The position numbers and the translations under genes are program-made. A stretch of DNA of 64,000 nucleotides, from the NCBI GenBank assembly GCA_016713425.1, contig JADJPE010000005.1, forward strand, positions 186,001-250,000. The letters run 5' to 3'. The DNA is from Deltaproteobacteria bacterium (lineage in GTDB: Bacteria > Myxococcota > Kuafuiibacteriia > Kuafuiibacteriales > Kuafuiibacteriaceae). Below, in pieces: positions 16,937 through 25,728 of the stretch; the stretch's first letter is position 1, and every line of letters starts with the position of its first letter. The notes beneath the pieces were generated by a model. The model was not told the DNA's origin, made no database searches, and saw only the letters and a list, made by a program, of their open reading frames with translations.

Positions 16937-18244
16937 GTGGTCCGCGCGTCGACCGCCTACCGGTTCGCAACGCTCGCATCTTGCGCATTCTTGGGCTCAG
17001 CGGCGCCCCACGGGACGCCGACGTCCACCTGGGCGAGCGATGCGGCGGATCTTCCGGTGGTCGAGGTTCTCACGATGAGCCCCGGGGAGGCGCTCTATAC
17101 GCGATGGGGGCACGCGGCGCTGCGGGTCCTCGACCCGCGGACAAAGCTCGATGCCGTCTACAACTACGGAAGCATCGACCTGTCGCCTGGCTTCATGAGG
17201 CGCATGCTCAAAGGTGAAGTCGAAGCTTTTCTTCACGTCGGGCGCTACGACGACATGTTCGAGACCTACGCCGAGAAGGAGGACCGTACGATCGAGCGCC
17301 GGCGGCTCAATCTCGACTGGCGAGCGACCGAACGACTCATTCGTCGCTTGCGCAACGAAGCTCGTGGGCCCCGCTGGACGTACCGATACGACCATTTCGC
17401 CGACAACTGCTCATCGCGCGTGGCCGACGTCATCGACGATGCACTCCAAGGCGCTCTCTCATCCGCGTATTCGTCGCCTCATCGTGCGACCTATCGTCAG
17501 CTCGCGCTCTCCGTTCTCGAAGGCCATCCCGGGCTCTACGTCGCTGTGGACACCGCGCTGTCGCCACATACCGACGCGCCAATCTCGCGCTGGGATAGTC
17601 GATTCTTGCCCTCGGAGCTCGCCTCCTTGCTCGACGATGCGACGATCGACGGACGGCCGCTCGTCCGAGAGAAAGAGGAGGTCTATCGCTCCAAGAACGT
17701 CTGGATTCCACACGCAACACATCCGTGGCCGTGGCTCTGGGTCTATGTCTTTGTCACCCTCCCGTTGCTTGGCTGTGCGTTTCGCTGGCCGCGCGTCGCG
17801 AGCGCCATCCTCGGCCTGACCACATCATTGATCGGGCTGGGCCTTTGGGTGCTTCAGCTTGGGACGACTTATCCATTTCTTCTTGGGAATGCGAATCTGA
17901 TCGTCTTTCCCGTTTCGAACGTGCTGATCTTGGTCGGCGTCGTCTGCTCCGGGAAGCACTCGGGGCAACCATCACCGCTGCCACCCCAAACACCGTTGCC
18001 ACCACGGTCGCTAACATCACCGTCACCGTCACCGTCACCGTCGCCGACATCAGCGTCACGACCCCTGCGCCGGTGGGGCCAGCGCGCCCTGCGGATCTAT
18101 TGGATGGTCTGGGCGGGCGCGCTCGTGGCTCTGTGCGGAGCGAACATTTCAGGCGTCGTCACCCAATGCGTGCTCCCGCAATGTCTGGCGCTCCTGCCGG
18201 TCGTGTTCTTTCTTGCTTTTCGACGATCGAGCCCGGGAAGATAG
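16937..18244 (+). CDS. DUF4105-domain membrane protein
   Basis: A 435-residue protein with a signal peptide (about 1-26) from the GTG at 16937. TTG 16922 is an alternative; the frame opens at 16775 but overlaps the divergent gene. Residues 45-215 are a DUF4105 (Lnb N-terminal periplasmic) domain: PGEALYTRWGHAALRV, YNYGSID, YRYDHFADNCSSRVAD. The conserved His/Cys residues suggest a papain-like or amidase-like site. A C-terminal block of about five membrane helices follows, split by a Ser/Pro linker (PSPSPSPSPTS) made by a caccgt repeat at 18018-18042. The function is unproven; related domains occur in envelope lipid or peptide processing. Confidence 0.85.
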   Translation: MVRASTAYRFATLASCAFLGSAAPHGTPTSTWASDAADLPVVEVLTMSPGEALYTRWGHAALRVLDPRTKLDAVYNYGSIDLSPGFMRRMLKGEVEAFLHVGRYDDMFETYAEKEDRTIERRRLNLDWRATERLIRRLRNEARGPRWTYRYDHFADNCSSRVADVIDDALQGALSSAYSSPHRATYRQLALSVLEGHPGLYVAVDTALSPHTDAPISRWDSRFLPSELASLLDDATIDGRPLVREKEEVYRSKNVWIPHATHPWPWLWVYVFVTLPLLGCAFRWPRVASAILGLTTSLIGLGLWVLQLGTTYPFLLGNANLIVFPVSNVLILVGVVCSGKHSGQPSPLPPQTPLPPRSLTSPSPSPSPSPTSASRPLRRWGQRALRIYWMVWAGALVALCGANISGVVTQCVLPQCLALLPVVFFLAFRRSSPGR

Positions 18245-18316
18245 CGCCCGTCGTCAGCGTTGGAGGTACTCGCCGTCCAACGAGGCCACTCACCAGGCAG
18301 GGGGCGTCCGGTGCAT

Positions 18317-19327
18317 ATGTCCAGTCATTCTGAGCCGTCCTTCGACGTCCAGCGTTTTTGCCAATCGCTGGCCCAGCTCAATCAGATCATGAACCGCGGG
18401 GTCGAGATCAGCGTGCTGCTCGATACGATCGCTCGCGAAGCGGCCCAGCTCCTCGGGGCGGAGACGACGTCGATCATGCTGGTCGACGATGAGGGTGAGC
18501 GACTGCTTTGCAGCGCAGCCCACGGTCTGACGGCGGTCGAACGCGAATCGCTCGAGTTTCACCGCGGACAAGGGATCGCCGGCGAGGTCTTGCTCACGGC
18601 CCAAAGCGTCCTCCTGGACGACGCGGTCGAAGATCACCGCTTCGTGCGGCTCCCTGGGCAAGTCCGCCGGATCCGATCGATGCTGTCGATCCCACTCCTG
18701 ATTCGCGGCCGACCCATCGGCGTCATCTCGGCCACCCATCCGGAGCCGCGCTGGTTCAGTCGGGAGCACGAAGAGCTCTTGGCGTTCTTGGCTCATTCGG
18801 TCGTCCTCGACCTCGAGAATGCACGCCTTTACCGAATGGCCATCACCGATGCCCTCACGGGGCTCAAGAACCGTCAACACTTTGCCGAGCGCCTCCGCGA
18901 GGAAGTCGATCGCGCGCACCGCTACAGCAACGCGCTCGCCGTCATCATGGTCGACGTCGACCACTTCAAGCGCATCAACGACGAACGGGGCCACCAAACC
19001 GGAGACTACGCGCTCGAGCTCTTGGCTAAGCGCCTGTTGGAAGTCACGCGAGAGGTCGATCTCGTGGCCCGTTATGGCGGCGAGGAGTTCGTGATCTTGC
19101 TCCCAAACACGGATGAAGCCGGCGCACGCCACGCATCGCGGCGCCTGATGGACGCGGCGAATCGGGCTCCGTTCGACATCCCCCCTTCCCCAATCCTAAT
19201 GACGATCAGCATCGGCGGCGCTGCGCTTCAGGCGCGCGAAGAGCCCGCCCAACTACTCGCGCGGGCCGACAGCGCACTGTACCGGGCCAAACACGCCGGC
19301 CGTAATCAAGCCGTCTTCGCCGCCTGA
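18317..19327 (+). CDS. Diguanylate cyclase with GAF sensor domain
   Basis: A 336-residue protein that should make cyclic di-GMP from GTP. ATG 18317 is preferred; the frame opens 19 codons earlier. A GAF domain covers about 15-165 (GAETTSIMLVDDEGERLLCSAAHG, RGQGIAGEV, RSMLSIPLLIRGRPIGVI). A linker helix leads to the GGDEF domain (about 175-335) with DALTGLKNR, VDVDHFKRIND and the active site GGEEF. A typical inhibitory RxxD is not seen at the usual place before GGEEF. No membrane span, so a cytoplasmic signal. It lies 15 bp before the kinase-like gene. Confidence 0.93.
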   Translation: MSSHSEPSFDVQRFCQSLAQLNQIMNRGVEISVLLDTIAREAAQLLGAETTSIMLVDDEGERLLCSAAHGLTAVERESLEFHRGQGIAGEVLLTAQSVLLDDAVEDHRFVRLPGQVRRIRSMLSIPLLIRGRPIGVISATHPEPRWFSREHEELLAFLAHSVVLDLENARLYRMAITDALTGLKNRQHFAERLREEVDRAHRYSNALAVIMVDVDHFKRINDERGHQTGDYALELLAKRLLEVTREVDLVARYGGEEFVILLPNTDEAGARHASRRLMDAANRAPFDIPPSPILMTISIGGAALQAREEPAQLLARADSALYRAKHAGRNQAVFAA

Positions 19328-19342
19328 CACGAGCCTTCGAAT

Positions 19343-20476
19343 ATGAGCGAACCGAACAAGATCAAGGACGACGATCACGATCACGATCTCGACCACAATC
19401 ACGATCTCGACGACAGCGACCCGCTCGTTGCCGCCCGGCAAGTGCTGACGCAGTATCCGCTCGACCCCATCGGGGCAATCACACCGATCACCCATGGGCT
19501 TCTCAACCGTACCTACGCCGTCGCCACCGACGGCGGACAGCGCTTCATTCTGCAACGCGTCAACCCGATCTTCTCACGCCACATCCACGACGACATCGAC
19601 GTCGTGACTCGCACGCTGGAAGCGAAGGGCATCATGACGCCGCGTCTCGTGAACGACCGCGAAGGATCGCTGTACGTCGTCGACGAGACGGCCGCGATCT
19701 GGCGGCTCATGACCTACATCGATGGCATCACTCACATGAGCCTGAGCGAGCCCGAGACCGCCGCCAGTGCAGGCGCGCTGCTCGGCCGTTTTCACGCAGC
19801 GCTGGCGGATCTTGAGCATCCCTTCAGCAACCGACGCCTTGGCGTGCACGATACACCGGCCCATCTCCGCCGCCTCAACGAAGCGCTCGAGAAGCACCGC
19901 GTACACCACCCAAGATACGACCAGGTCGCCCCGATCGCGGACGATATTCTCAAGATGGCGTCCGACGCTCCGAAGCTTTGCGCTTTGCCGGACCGGACGG
20001 TGCACGGGGACCCGAAGATCTCGAACATCCTGTTCGACGGTACCAGCGGAAGCGCGATCTGCCTTGTCGACCTGGATACGCTCGCGCGCATGCCGGTTCC
20101 GATCGAGCTCGGCGATGCGTTCCGATCGTGGTGCAATCCGCGCGGCGAGGATGCCCGCGAGGTCGACTTCTCGCTCGACCTTTTTTCCGCCGCCATCACC
20201 GGATACGCGGCCAATGCCGCGATCACGCGCGAAGAACAAGCGAGCATCGTAACCGCGACTCTAACCATCACCCTCGAACTTGCGGCACGCTTCGCCGCCG
20301 ACGCCCTCAACGAAAGCTACTTCGGATGGGATGCGGCGCGGTTTGGCAGCCGAAGCGAGCACAACCTCGTGCGAGCGGTCGGGCAGCTCGAGCTGGCTCG
20401 CGCGACTTGGCGGCGATTCGATGACGCGGAAGCGACGGTCGAAGCCGCCTTTCGAAGCGCACGGCCGACCCCTTGA
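19343..20476 (+). CDS. Phosphotransferase of the APH/N-acetylhexosamine-kinase-like family
   Basis: A 377-residue small-molecule kinase. The first 26 residues are a low-complexity Asp/His run made by a degenerate 6-bp repeat. The APH fold follows: HGLLNRTYAV nucleotide loop, FILQRVNP lysine-equivalent region, HGDPKISNILFD catalytic loop and LVDLDTLARM metal-binding Asp. The sequence is closer in pattern to N-acetylhexosamine 1-kinase/homoserine-kinase-II proteins than to antibiotic-resistance enzymes, so a sugar or amino-acid substrate is more likely than a drug. It sits between the GGDEF gene (15 bp) and the HIT gene (33 bp). Confidence 0.88.
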   Translation: MSEPNKIKDDDHDHDLDHNHDLDDSDPLVAARQVLTQYPLDPIGAITPITHGLLNRTYAVATDGGQRFILQRVNPIFSRHIHDDIDVVTRTLEAKGIMTPRLVNDREGSLYVVDETAAIWRLMTYIDGITHMSLSEPETAASAGALLGRFHAALADLEHPFSNRRLGVHDTPAHLRRLNEALEKHRVHHPRYDQVAPIADDILKMASDAPKLCALPDRTVHGDPKISNILFDGTSGSAICLVDLDTLARMPVPIELGDAFRSWCNPRGEDAREVDFSLDLFSAAITGYAANAAITREEQASIVTATLTITLELAARFAADALNESYFGWDAARFGSRSEHNLVRAVGQLELARATWRRFDDAEATVEAAFRSARPTP

Positions 20477-20509
20477 AGTCGCCCCTCGGACATGCAAAGA
20501 GGCAGTGAC

Positions 20510-20848
20510 GTGACACGCAGCATCTTCGAGAAGATCATCGACCGACAGATCCCGGCCACCATCGTCTACGAAGACGAGATGGCGCTGGCTTTTCGTGACA
20601 TCAACCCCGTCGCACCAACCCACATCCTCGTCGTGCCGAAGAAGCGAATCAACAAGCTCGAAGACATGACGCAGGAGGACTCGGCCCTCATAGGGCACTT
20701 GTGCTTCGTGGCCAACACGGTTGCCCAGAAGGAGAACCTCGAGGGCTACCGACTGGTCATCAACAACGGCGAGCAAGCGGGTCAAACGGTGTTCCATTTG
20801 CATATCCACGTGATCGGTGGTCGCCCACTCTCGTGGCCTCCCGGGTGA
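20510..20848 (+). CDS. HIT family nucleotide hydrolase/transferase
   Basis: A 112-residue HINT-type protein that cleaves nucleoside phosphoramidates or similar. GTG 20510 is chosen because AAAGAGG lies 7 nt upstream and MTRSIFEKII matches the usual HINT N-terminus; ATG 20492 is the upstream alternative. The family motifs are IFEKIIDRQIPATIVYEDE, FRDINPVAPTHILVVPK and the active site HLHIHVIGGR (His-x-His-x-His). It is the expected full length and cytoplasmic. Confidence 0.93.
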   Translation: MTRSIFEKIIDRQIPATIVYEDEMALAFRDINPVAPTHILVVPKKRINKLEDMTQEDSALIGHLCFVANTVAQKENLEGYRLVINNGEQAGQTVFHLHIHVIGGRPLSWPPG

Positions 20849-20903
20849 AGACGAGGGTGCGCGCGCACGAGCCTCGCAGACAGCCAAGAGAAGGACACAG
20901 ACA

Positions 20904-22115
20904 TTGCCAAGCACCGTCCGTCCCCGCTACGCGTGGGTCCGCGCCGTGATGACCCTGTTCGTTGTGACGGCCATCCTCTGCGTTGGGATCGTCCTGTGGA
21001 TGGCCGGCGGCATACAGTCGCCGAAGACATTGACCGACCCACCGCGTTCATCGTCTTCAGCGAACGCGGGGGCGCCGACGGCCGCCGACACCAACACCAA
21101 CACCAACACCAACACCAACACGAGCACCGACGCCGACGCCGAGCGACGAACGATCGTCACTTGGAATATCGCTTGGGGGTACGGCTGGGGAAGCGAAGGC
21201 AGCGGCGGCCGTCTCGAACCGGAACACTTTGCGCGCTCGATCGAGGCGATGGCCGCCTTCTTGCGCTCCGTGAACGCCGACATCGTTCTGCTGCAGGAGG
21301 TCGATTTCGACAGCACACGAAGTGGACACGTGGATCAGCTCGCCTCGCTGAGCGAGAAGACGGGTCTCATGTACTCTGCGCGCGCCGTCAGTTGGCAGGC
21401 CAATTGGGTGCCCTTTCCATACTGGCCACCGAGCAACCACTTCGGGGCCATGTCGTCGGGCGGAGCGGTCCTCTCGCGCTACCCAATCACGAGCAACGAG
21501 GTGACGCTCCTTCCCAAGCCGGCGAAGAACCCGTTCTGGTACAACCTCTTCTACCTCTTCCGCTACGTGCAGCGGGTCGAAGTCTCATCCGGGCAGCACA
21601 CGATCCGGATCTACAACGCGCACCTCGAAGCCTTCGACCTTGGGAACCGTGAGCGCCAAGCGGTTGTACTCAGTGAACGAGTTCGGAAGGAGTCCATGGG
21701 CTACACGATCCTCGGTGGGGACTTCAACAGTGTGCCGCCTGAGGCAACCGTCCGAAGCGGCTATCCCGACGAGCCAGAAACGAATCACGAGGCCGACACG
21801 ACGATCGCGACCCTTCGCCAGGCCGGCCTCAACGACACGATGCCCGAGACACTGGGCGGCCCAGGCCATCATCCGAGCGACGAAGAAGCGTACTTCACTT
21901 TCCCGTCTCATCAGCCCAACCGAAAGCTCGACTACGTTCTCGCGAGCCCCTCCTTTGAGGTCGTGAGCGCGCGGGTCGGACGGGAAGCGGGCAAAGTCAG
22001 TGATCACCTTCCGCTCGTCGTCGAACTGCGACTTCGTCCGCTCACGCCGCCGCACACCGGCACCCCCCCCCAGAGCCGCGGCGACGCCGCATCGCACGGC
22101 ACCCGCGTGCCCTAG
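20904..22115 (+). CDS. Membrane-anchored endonuclease/exonuclease/phosphatase-fold protein
   Basis: A 403-residue protein. The start TTG 20904 is chosen for GAAGGA 8 nt upstream; ATG 20949 would also keep the membrane helix. One helix (MTLFVVTAILCVGIVLWMAGGI) is followed by a linker with Thr-Asn repeats, then an EEP domain: TWNIAWG, LLQEVDFDS (metal Glu), YNAHLEAF, LGGDFNSVPPEA, KLDYVLAS and SDHLPLVVEL (catalytic His). The domain should lie in the periplasm. The substrate could be a phospholipid head group, a nucleic acid or a sugar phosphate; the motifs do not decide. The Pro-rich tail is unremarkable. Confidence 0.88.
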   Translation: MPSTVRPRYAWVRAVMTLFVVTAILCVGIVLWMAGGIQSPKTLTDPPRSSSSANAGAPTAADTNTNTNTNTNTSTDADAERRTIVTWNIAWGYGWGSEGSGGRLEPEHFARSIEAMAAFLRSVNADIVLLQEVDFDSTRSGHVDQLASLSEKTGLMYSARAVSWQANWVPFPYWPPSNHFGAMSSGGAVLSRYPITSNEVTLLPKPAKNPFWYNLFYLFRYVQRVEVSSGQHTIRIYNAHLEAFDLGNRERQAVVLSERVRKESMGYTILGGDFNSVPPEATVRSGYPDEPETNHEADTTIATLRQAGLNDTMPETLGGPGHHPSDEEAYFTFPSHQPNRKLDYVLASPSFEVVSARVGREAGKVSDHLPLVVELRLRPLTPPHTGTPPQSRGDAASHGTRVP

Positions 22116-22328
22116 TGGTGATGCTCGCCGCCCACGTGCCCCAGCGGTGACGCTCGCGGCCGTCCCGTCCCTCTCTCCCAAGCATCGGCCGAATGAAGGG
22201 CGCCAAGGTCGAGGTTCCGCGGTCTCGGTACAGGCTTTCGGGGCTGCGCAACCCAAGAATGATTCTGCATGCTCAAGGGATGAATCGAAGGACGCACCGA
22301 CAAAGGGACTGATGTCGATAAGCGCCTC

Positions 22329-23213
22329 ATGCCCATCAGCAATACTGTAGAGTCATCATCCCCGGTGGCCGGGTTCGGAACACCCGCCACCCGAACGCTG
22401 AGAAACGAACGATTCGCCGACAACCCCACCCTGACGGCCATCGCGCTCGGCGAGATCCGCAACATCGGCGACTCTTCGGAGGCGACAGCAGCGGTCCAGG
22501 CCGCACTCCTCGACATGGGTTTTGCGCTTCGTCCATACACGACAACAAGCGGATACAAGGTGGGCGGCGTGGACGGCGACTGGGGTCCCCAGACCGAGCG
22601 CGCGGTGGTGAATTTTCAGCGGCATGCGGCGGCCTTCTTCCCTGACGTGCGCCCGACGGGCGAGTTCGACCGAGCCACGCTCCGCGCCCTGGATGCGCTC
22701 GCCCCCGCGCCGGGCAAGAAGGCGTGGGACGCCGGCCAACCCTGCCGCACGCCCACCCCGATCTGGAAGCGTGACGGGACGCCCCTGCGCGTGGTCGTCG
22801 TCAAGAACGAACACCGAACCTTCATGTTCGACGACAGCGGAAAGATCAGCGGCGTCTTCGCGAACTCGATCGGCAAAGGCAGCACGCCCACCGACATCGG
22901 ACTGAAGAAGGTGACCGGCAAGCTTGGTCTTGCCGATGCTCGACGAACAGGCTCCAACCTCTGGGGGGATCCGGGCGCGTTTGGCGTCCGTATCATCGAC
23001 CTCTCTTGGGCTGACGGGCGACGGTCGGGTGAGGAACTCCACGGTACGTTCAAGGACGCTCAGCTCGGCATGGACGTCTCGCACGGCTGCATGCGCCACC
23101 ACAACGAAGACATCCTCCTGCTGTTCTCCGCACTCAGCGTCGGCGACCGAGTGGCGGTCGTCGAGCGGATCGATGCCCCCGAACTGGCCGGCGCCTCCCC
23201 GTTCCGGGCCTAG
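22329..23213 (+). CDS. L,D-transpeptidase (YkuD) with peptidoglycan-binding domain
   Basis: A 294-residue protein. A peptidoglycan-binding type 1 domain spans about 55-120 (AVQAALLDMGF, GGVDGDWGPQTERAVVNFQ). The YkuD catalytic domain covers about 150-285: RVVVVKNEHRTFMFDD, then the His of HGTFKDAQ and the catalytic Cys254 in SHGCMR. It should cross-link or edit peptidoglycan. No signal peptide is visible from this ATG, and no earlier start in frame supplies one, which is odd for an enzyme that acts outside the membrane. No ribosome site is obvious. The 213 bp upstream hold nothing recognisable. Confidence 0.85.
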   Translation: MPISNTVESSSPVAGFGTPATRTLRNERFADNPTLTAIALGEIRNIGDSSEATAAVQAALLDMGFALRPYTTTSGYKVGGVDGDWGPQTERAVVNFQRHAAAFFPDVRPTGEFDRATLRALDALAPAPGKKAWDAGQPCRTPTPIWKRDGTPLRVVVVKNEHRTFMFDDSGKISGVFANSIGKGSTPTDIGLKKVTGKLGLADARRTGSNLWGDPGAFGVRIIDLSWADGRRSGEELHGTFKDAQLGMDVSHGCMRHHNEDILLLFSALSVGDRVAVVERIDAPELAGASPFRA

Positions 23214-23276
23214 TCATTTCGGGTCTAGTGATTTGTCTGTCACCTCGTCCCCTGTCTCTCAGAAGGCAGGCGAGCT

Positions 23277-24095
23277 TCAGCTTTCGATCCAGGCGGAAGG
23301 AAAGAGCAGCATCGCGCAGCCCACGACGAGCCGGTAGACGGCGAACCCGCGGAACGTGTGGGTCTGAACGAAGCGGAGCAGCCACCGAACCGTCGCAAGC
23401 GCGATGATGAAGCTCCCGACGAGTCCAACCAGGAACATCGAAAACGAACCGTCGAGCTGATCGCGGAACTTGAGTAGCTCATAGCCCGACGCGGCAAACA
23501 TGGTCGGAATCGCGATGTAGAAGGAGAGCAAGGTCGCGGTACGCCGGTCGAGTCCGACCAAGAGACCGCCCAGGATCGTCGAGCCACTGCGGCTCATGCC
23601 CGGCCAGAGCGCAAAACACTGAGAGAATCCGACGAGCAAGGCCTGGCGCGGCGTAACGCCGGCAAGCTCGGCGGCAACATTGTCCGCTGGCTCGCTCGAC
23701 TTCGCACTGGTGCGACTGGGTCGGTCGACAAGGAGAATCGCGACACCACCCACCACCCAGGCAAGCGAGACCAACGCGGGATTCGCGAGCAGACGGGAAA
23801 TGTAGTCATGGAGTGCAAGGCCAATCAACGCACTCGGCAAGAAGCCAAGCGCAATCTTGAGCCCCACGTCAAACAACGCGGCTCGGTCGGAACGCAGGAG
23901 CGCGAGGATCTGGGACCAACGTGCCACGACCACGGCGATGATCGCGCCAACCTGAATGACCACCAAGAACGGCTCGCGCCACGGCGGATCGAAGTGCGTG
24001 AGCGCAGACGCGACGACGAGATGGCCCGTACTCGAAATCGGCAGAAATTCCGTCAGACCTTCGATCACCGACAACAGCAAGATGGTCAGCCACAC
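23277..24095 (-). CDS. uppP: Undecaprenyl-diphosphate phosphatase
   Basis: A 272-residue, multi-helix inner-membrane enzyme that recycles undecaprenyl pyrophosphate for cell-wall synthesis and gives bacitracin resistance. The start GTG 24095 gives the family-typical beginning (WLTILLLSVIEGLTEFLPISSTGHL) and length. The frame stays open far upstream, but that part is the antisense of the symporter and valS. The catalytic motif EGLTEFLPISSTGH and the second motif PGMSRSGSTI are intact. A GAGG lies 11 nt before the start. It converges on the L,D-transpeptidase gene, another cell-wall gene. Confidence 0.93.
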   Translation of the reverse strand: MWLTILLLSVIEGLTEFLPISSTGHLVVASALTHFDPPWREPFLVVIQVGAIIAVVVARWSQILALLRSDRAALFDVGLKIALGFLPSALIGLALHDYISRLLANPALVSLAWVVGGVAILLVDRPSRTSAKSSEPADNVAAELAGVTPRQALLVGFSQCFALWPGMSRSGSTILGGLLVGLDRRTATLLSFYIAIPTMFAASGYELLKFRDQLDGSFSMFLVGLVGSFIIALATVRWLLRFVQTHTFRGFAVYRLVVGCAMLLFPSAWIES

Positions 24096-24241
24096 ACCCG
24101 AGCTTCTACCTCGAACCGCGACCAGGCCGTCAAGACCAGCATGACCTAAGTGCCCTGTCGTCAGGCAACGACTGACGGGCAGCCGGTCGACGTAGGGCAA
24201 GAAGCCAGCGACAAGACGCCCTCTCGGCCATCCGCCAGACG

Positions 24242-24294
24242 TAAGTGAGAACGCATGTGGGAACGCATGTGGGAACGTATGTGGGAACGTATGT
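24242..24294 (+). repeat. 12-bp direct repeat upstream of the symporter
   Basis: More than four consecutive copies of a 12-bp unit (GTGRGAACGYAT) lie between uppP and the symporter gene. If read in the symporter frame they would code MWER repeats ahead of the true start. The array could be a promoter-region operator set or slippage product. Confidence 0.85.
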
Positions 24295-24329
24295 GGCTGA
24301 AGCGATCTTTCTGGTATAGGCACGACCGG

Positions 24330-25661
24330 ATGACGACGGCCAGAACCCCGAGCCCAAGCCCAAGCCCAAGCCGGGAAGCATCCCTCATCCTCATCGGGCT
24401 CGTGCTGGGCGGACTGGCCGGCGTGACGCTCAACGCTCTGTACAGCCCCGTCCAAGGCGGCACGCCGTCGGCGGCCTACGAGCGCACGCTCTGGATCGCA
24501 GACAATCTCGCCAACCCAGCCGGCCAAATATTCCTGCGCATGCTTTTCATGGTCGTGGTTCCGCTCGTCTTCTGCTCGATCTTCCTCGGTGTCTCGGGGC
24601 TCGGCAACCTCGAGAAGCTCGGCCGCATCGGAACGCGCACGCTGCTCTGGTTCGTCCTCACCACGGCGTTCGCGGCGACGATCGGGCTCACGCTCGTCAA
24701 CGTTGCGCGTCCCGGGGCGCGCATGGATCCGGAAGTCTCGGCCCGCGTGCGCGAGGAGTTCAAGGGCGCCGCACTCGAAACGATGGAGCAAGCCAAAGGT
24801 GGGACCGGTTTCAGCGTGGCGACCTTCGTCAACATCATCCCTCGCAATTTCCTGCGGTCTGCTTCGAGCGAACGCGAGACACTGGGTGTCATCTTCTTTG
24901 CGCTCGTCTTCGGCATCGCGTCGACGATGCTCGAAAAGAAGATCACCCAGCCCCTCATCGACGTGCTCCAAGCCGTCTACGACTTGTGTGTGCGCGTCTT
25001 GGGCTTCGCGATGAAGCTCGCGCCGGTCGGCGTCGCGGGGCTCATCTTCTCGGTGACCGCCAAGCTCGGGTTCGATGTGCTGGCCTCGCTCCTTCAGTTC
25101 GTCGTGGTCGCCATCGCGGGGCTCCTCATCCATCAGTTTCTTGTGCTCGGCGTGCTCGTTCGGGTCTTCGTGGGCATATCCCCGTGGTCGTTCTTCCGGC
25201 GATGCCGCACCCTCTTCATCACCGCGTTCTCGACGTCTTCGTCGAGTGCAACCCTCCCGACGACGATTCGAACGGCGGTCGAGGAGTTCGGCGCCCCCCC
25301 GGATGTCGCTCGGTTCGTGATTCCGCTCGGCGCCACGATGAACATGAACGGCACCGCGCTCTTCGAGGGCGTCACCGTGTTGTTCTTGGCCCAAGTTGCA
25401 GGCGTCGAGCTCGGCCTGGTTTCCCAGCTCATCGTCGTCGTCCTGGCCGTTCTGACCGCCATCGGCGCGGCCGGGGTGGCGGGCGGATCCCTGCCCCTCC
25501 TCGCGGTCGTACTCGCGCAGGTGGGTGTTCCACCGGATATGCTCGCGCTCGTCTTGGGCGTCGACCGCATCATCGACATGACCCGGACCGTGCCGAACGT
25601 GACCTCGGACCTCGTCGCAACCCTCTTCGTCGCGCGGCGCGGCGGGTACGAGATCCGCTGA
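24330..25661 (+). CDS. Dicarboxylate/amino acid:cation symporter (DAACS/SDF family)
   Basis: A 443-residue secondary transporter. ATG 24330 is preferred; the frame also opens at 24255 with an MWER repeat that has no family match. A short Pro-Ser repeat (a 6-bp run at 24352-24372) follows the start. Eight or so helices are visible, with the SDF hallmarks: serine-rich loop SSSSATLPTT, unwound helix NMNGTALFEG and the substrate site DRIIDMTRTVPNVTSD. The Asp in the last motif and the neutral residues fit glutamate/aspartate or C4-dicarboxylates coupled to Na+ or H+. It stands alone, 67 bp before valS. Confidence 0.92.
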   Translation: MTTARTPSPSPSPSREASLILIGLVLGGLAGVTLNALYSPVQGGTPSAAYERTLWIADNLANPAGQIFLRMLFMVVVPLVFCSIFLGVSGLGNLEKLGRIGTRTLLWFVLTTAFAATIGLTLVNVARPGARMDPEVSARVREEFKGAALETMEQAKGGTGFSVATFVNIIPRNFLRSASSERETLGVIFFALVFGIASTMLEKKITQPLIDVLQAVYDLCVRVLGFAMKLAPVGVAGLIFSVTAKLGFDVLASLLQFVVVAIAGLLIHQFLVLGVLVRVFVGISPWSFFRRCRTLFITAFSTSSSSATLPTTIRTAVEEFGAPPDVARFVIPLGATMNMNGTALFEGVTVLFLAQVAGVELGLVSQLIVVVLAVLTAIGAAGVAGGSLPLLAVVLAQVGVPPDMLALVLGVDRIIDMTRTVPNVTSDLVATLFVARRGGYEIR

Positions 25662-25728
25662 CCGCTTCCCTTCTGAATCGCGACCACGGACCTCGACAGG
25701 CCCCGACGAGCCCGGTAGTGGAAGGGCC

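Noticed and set aside
19343..20476. Aminoglycoside-resistance gene
   Set aside because: The fold is APH-like, but the overall pattern fits sugar or amino-acid kinases better, and no resistance or mobile context is present.
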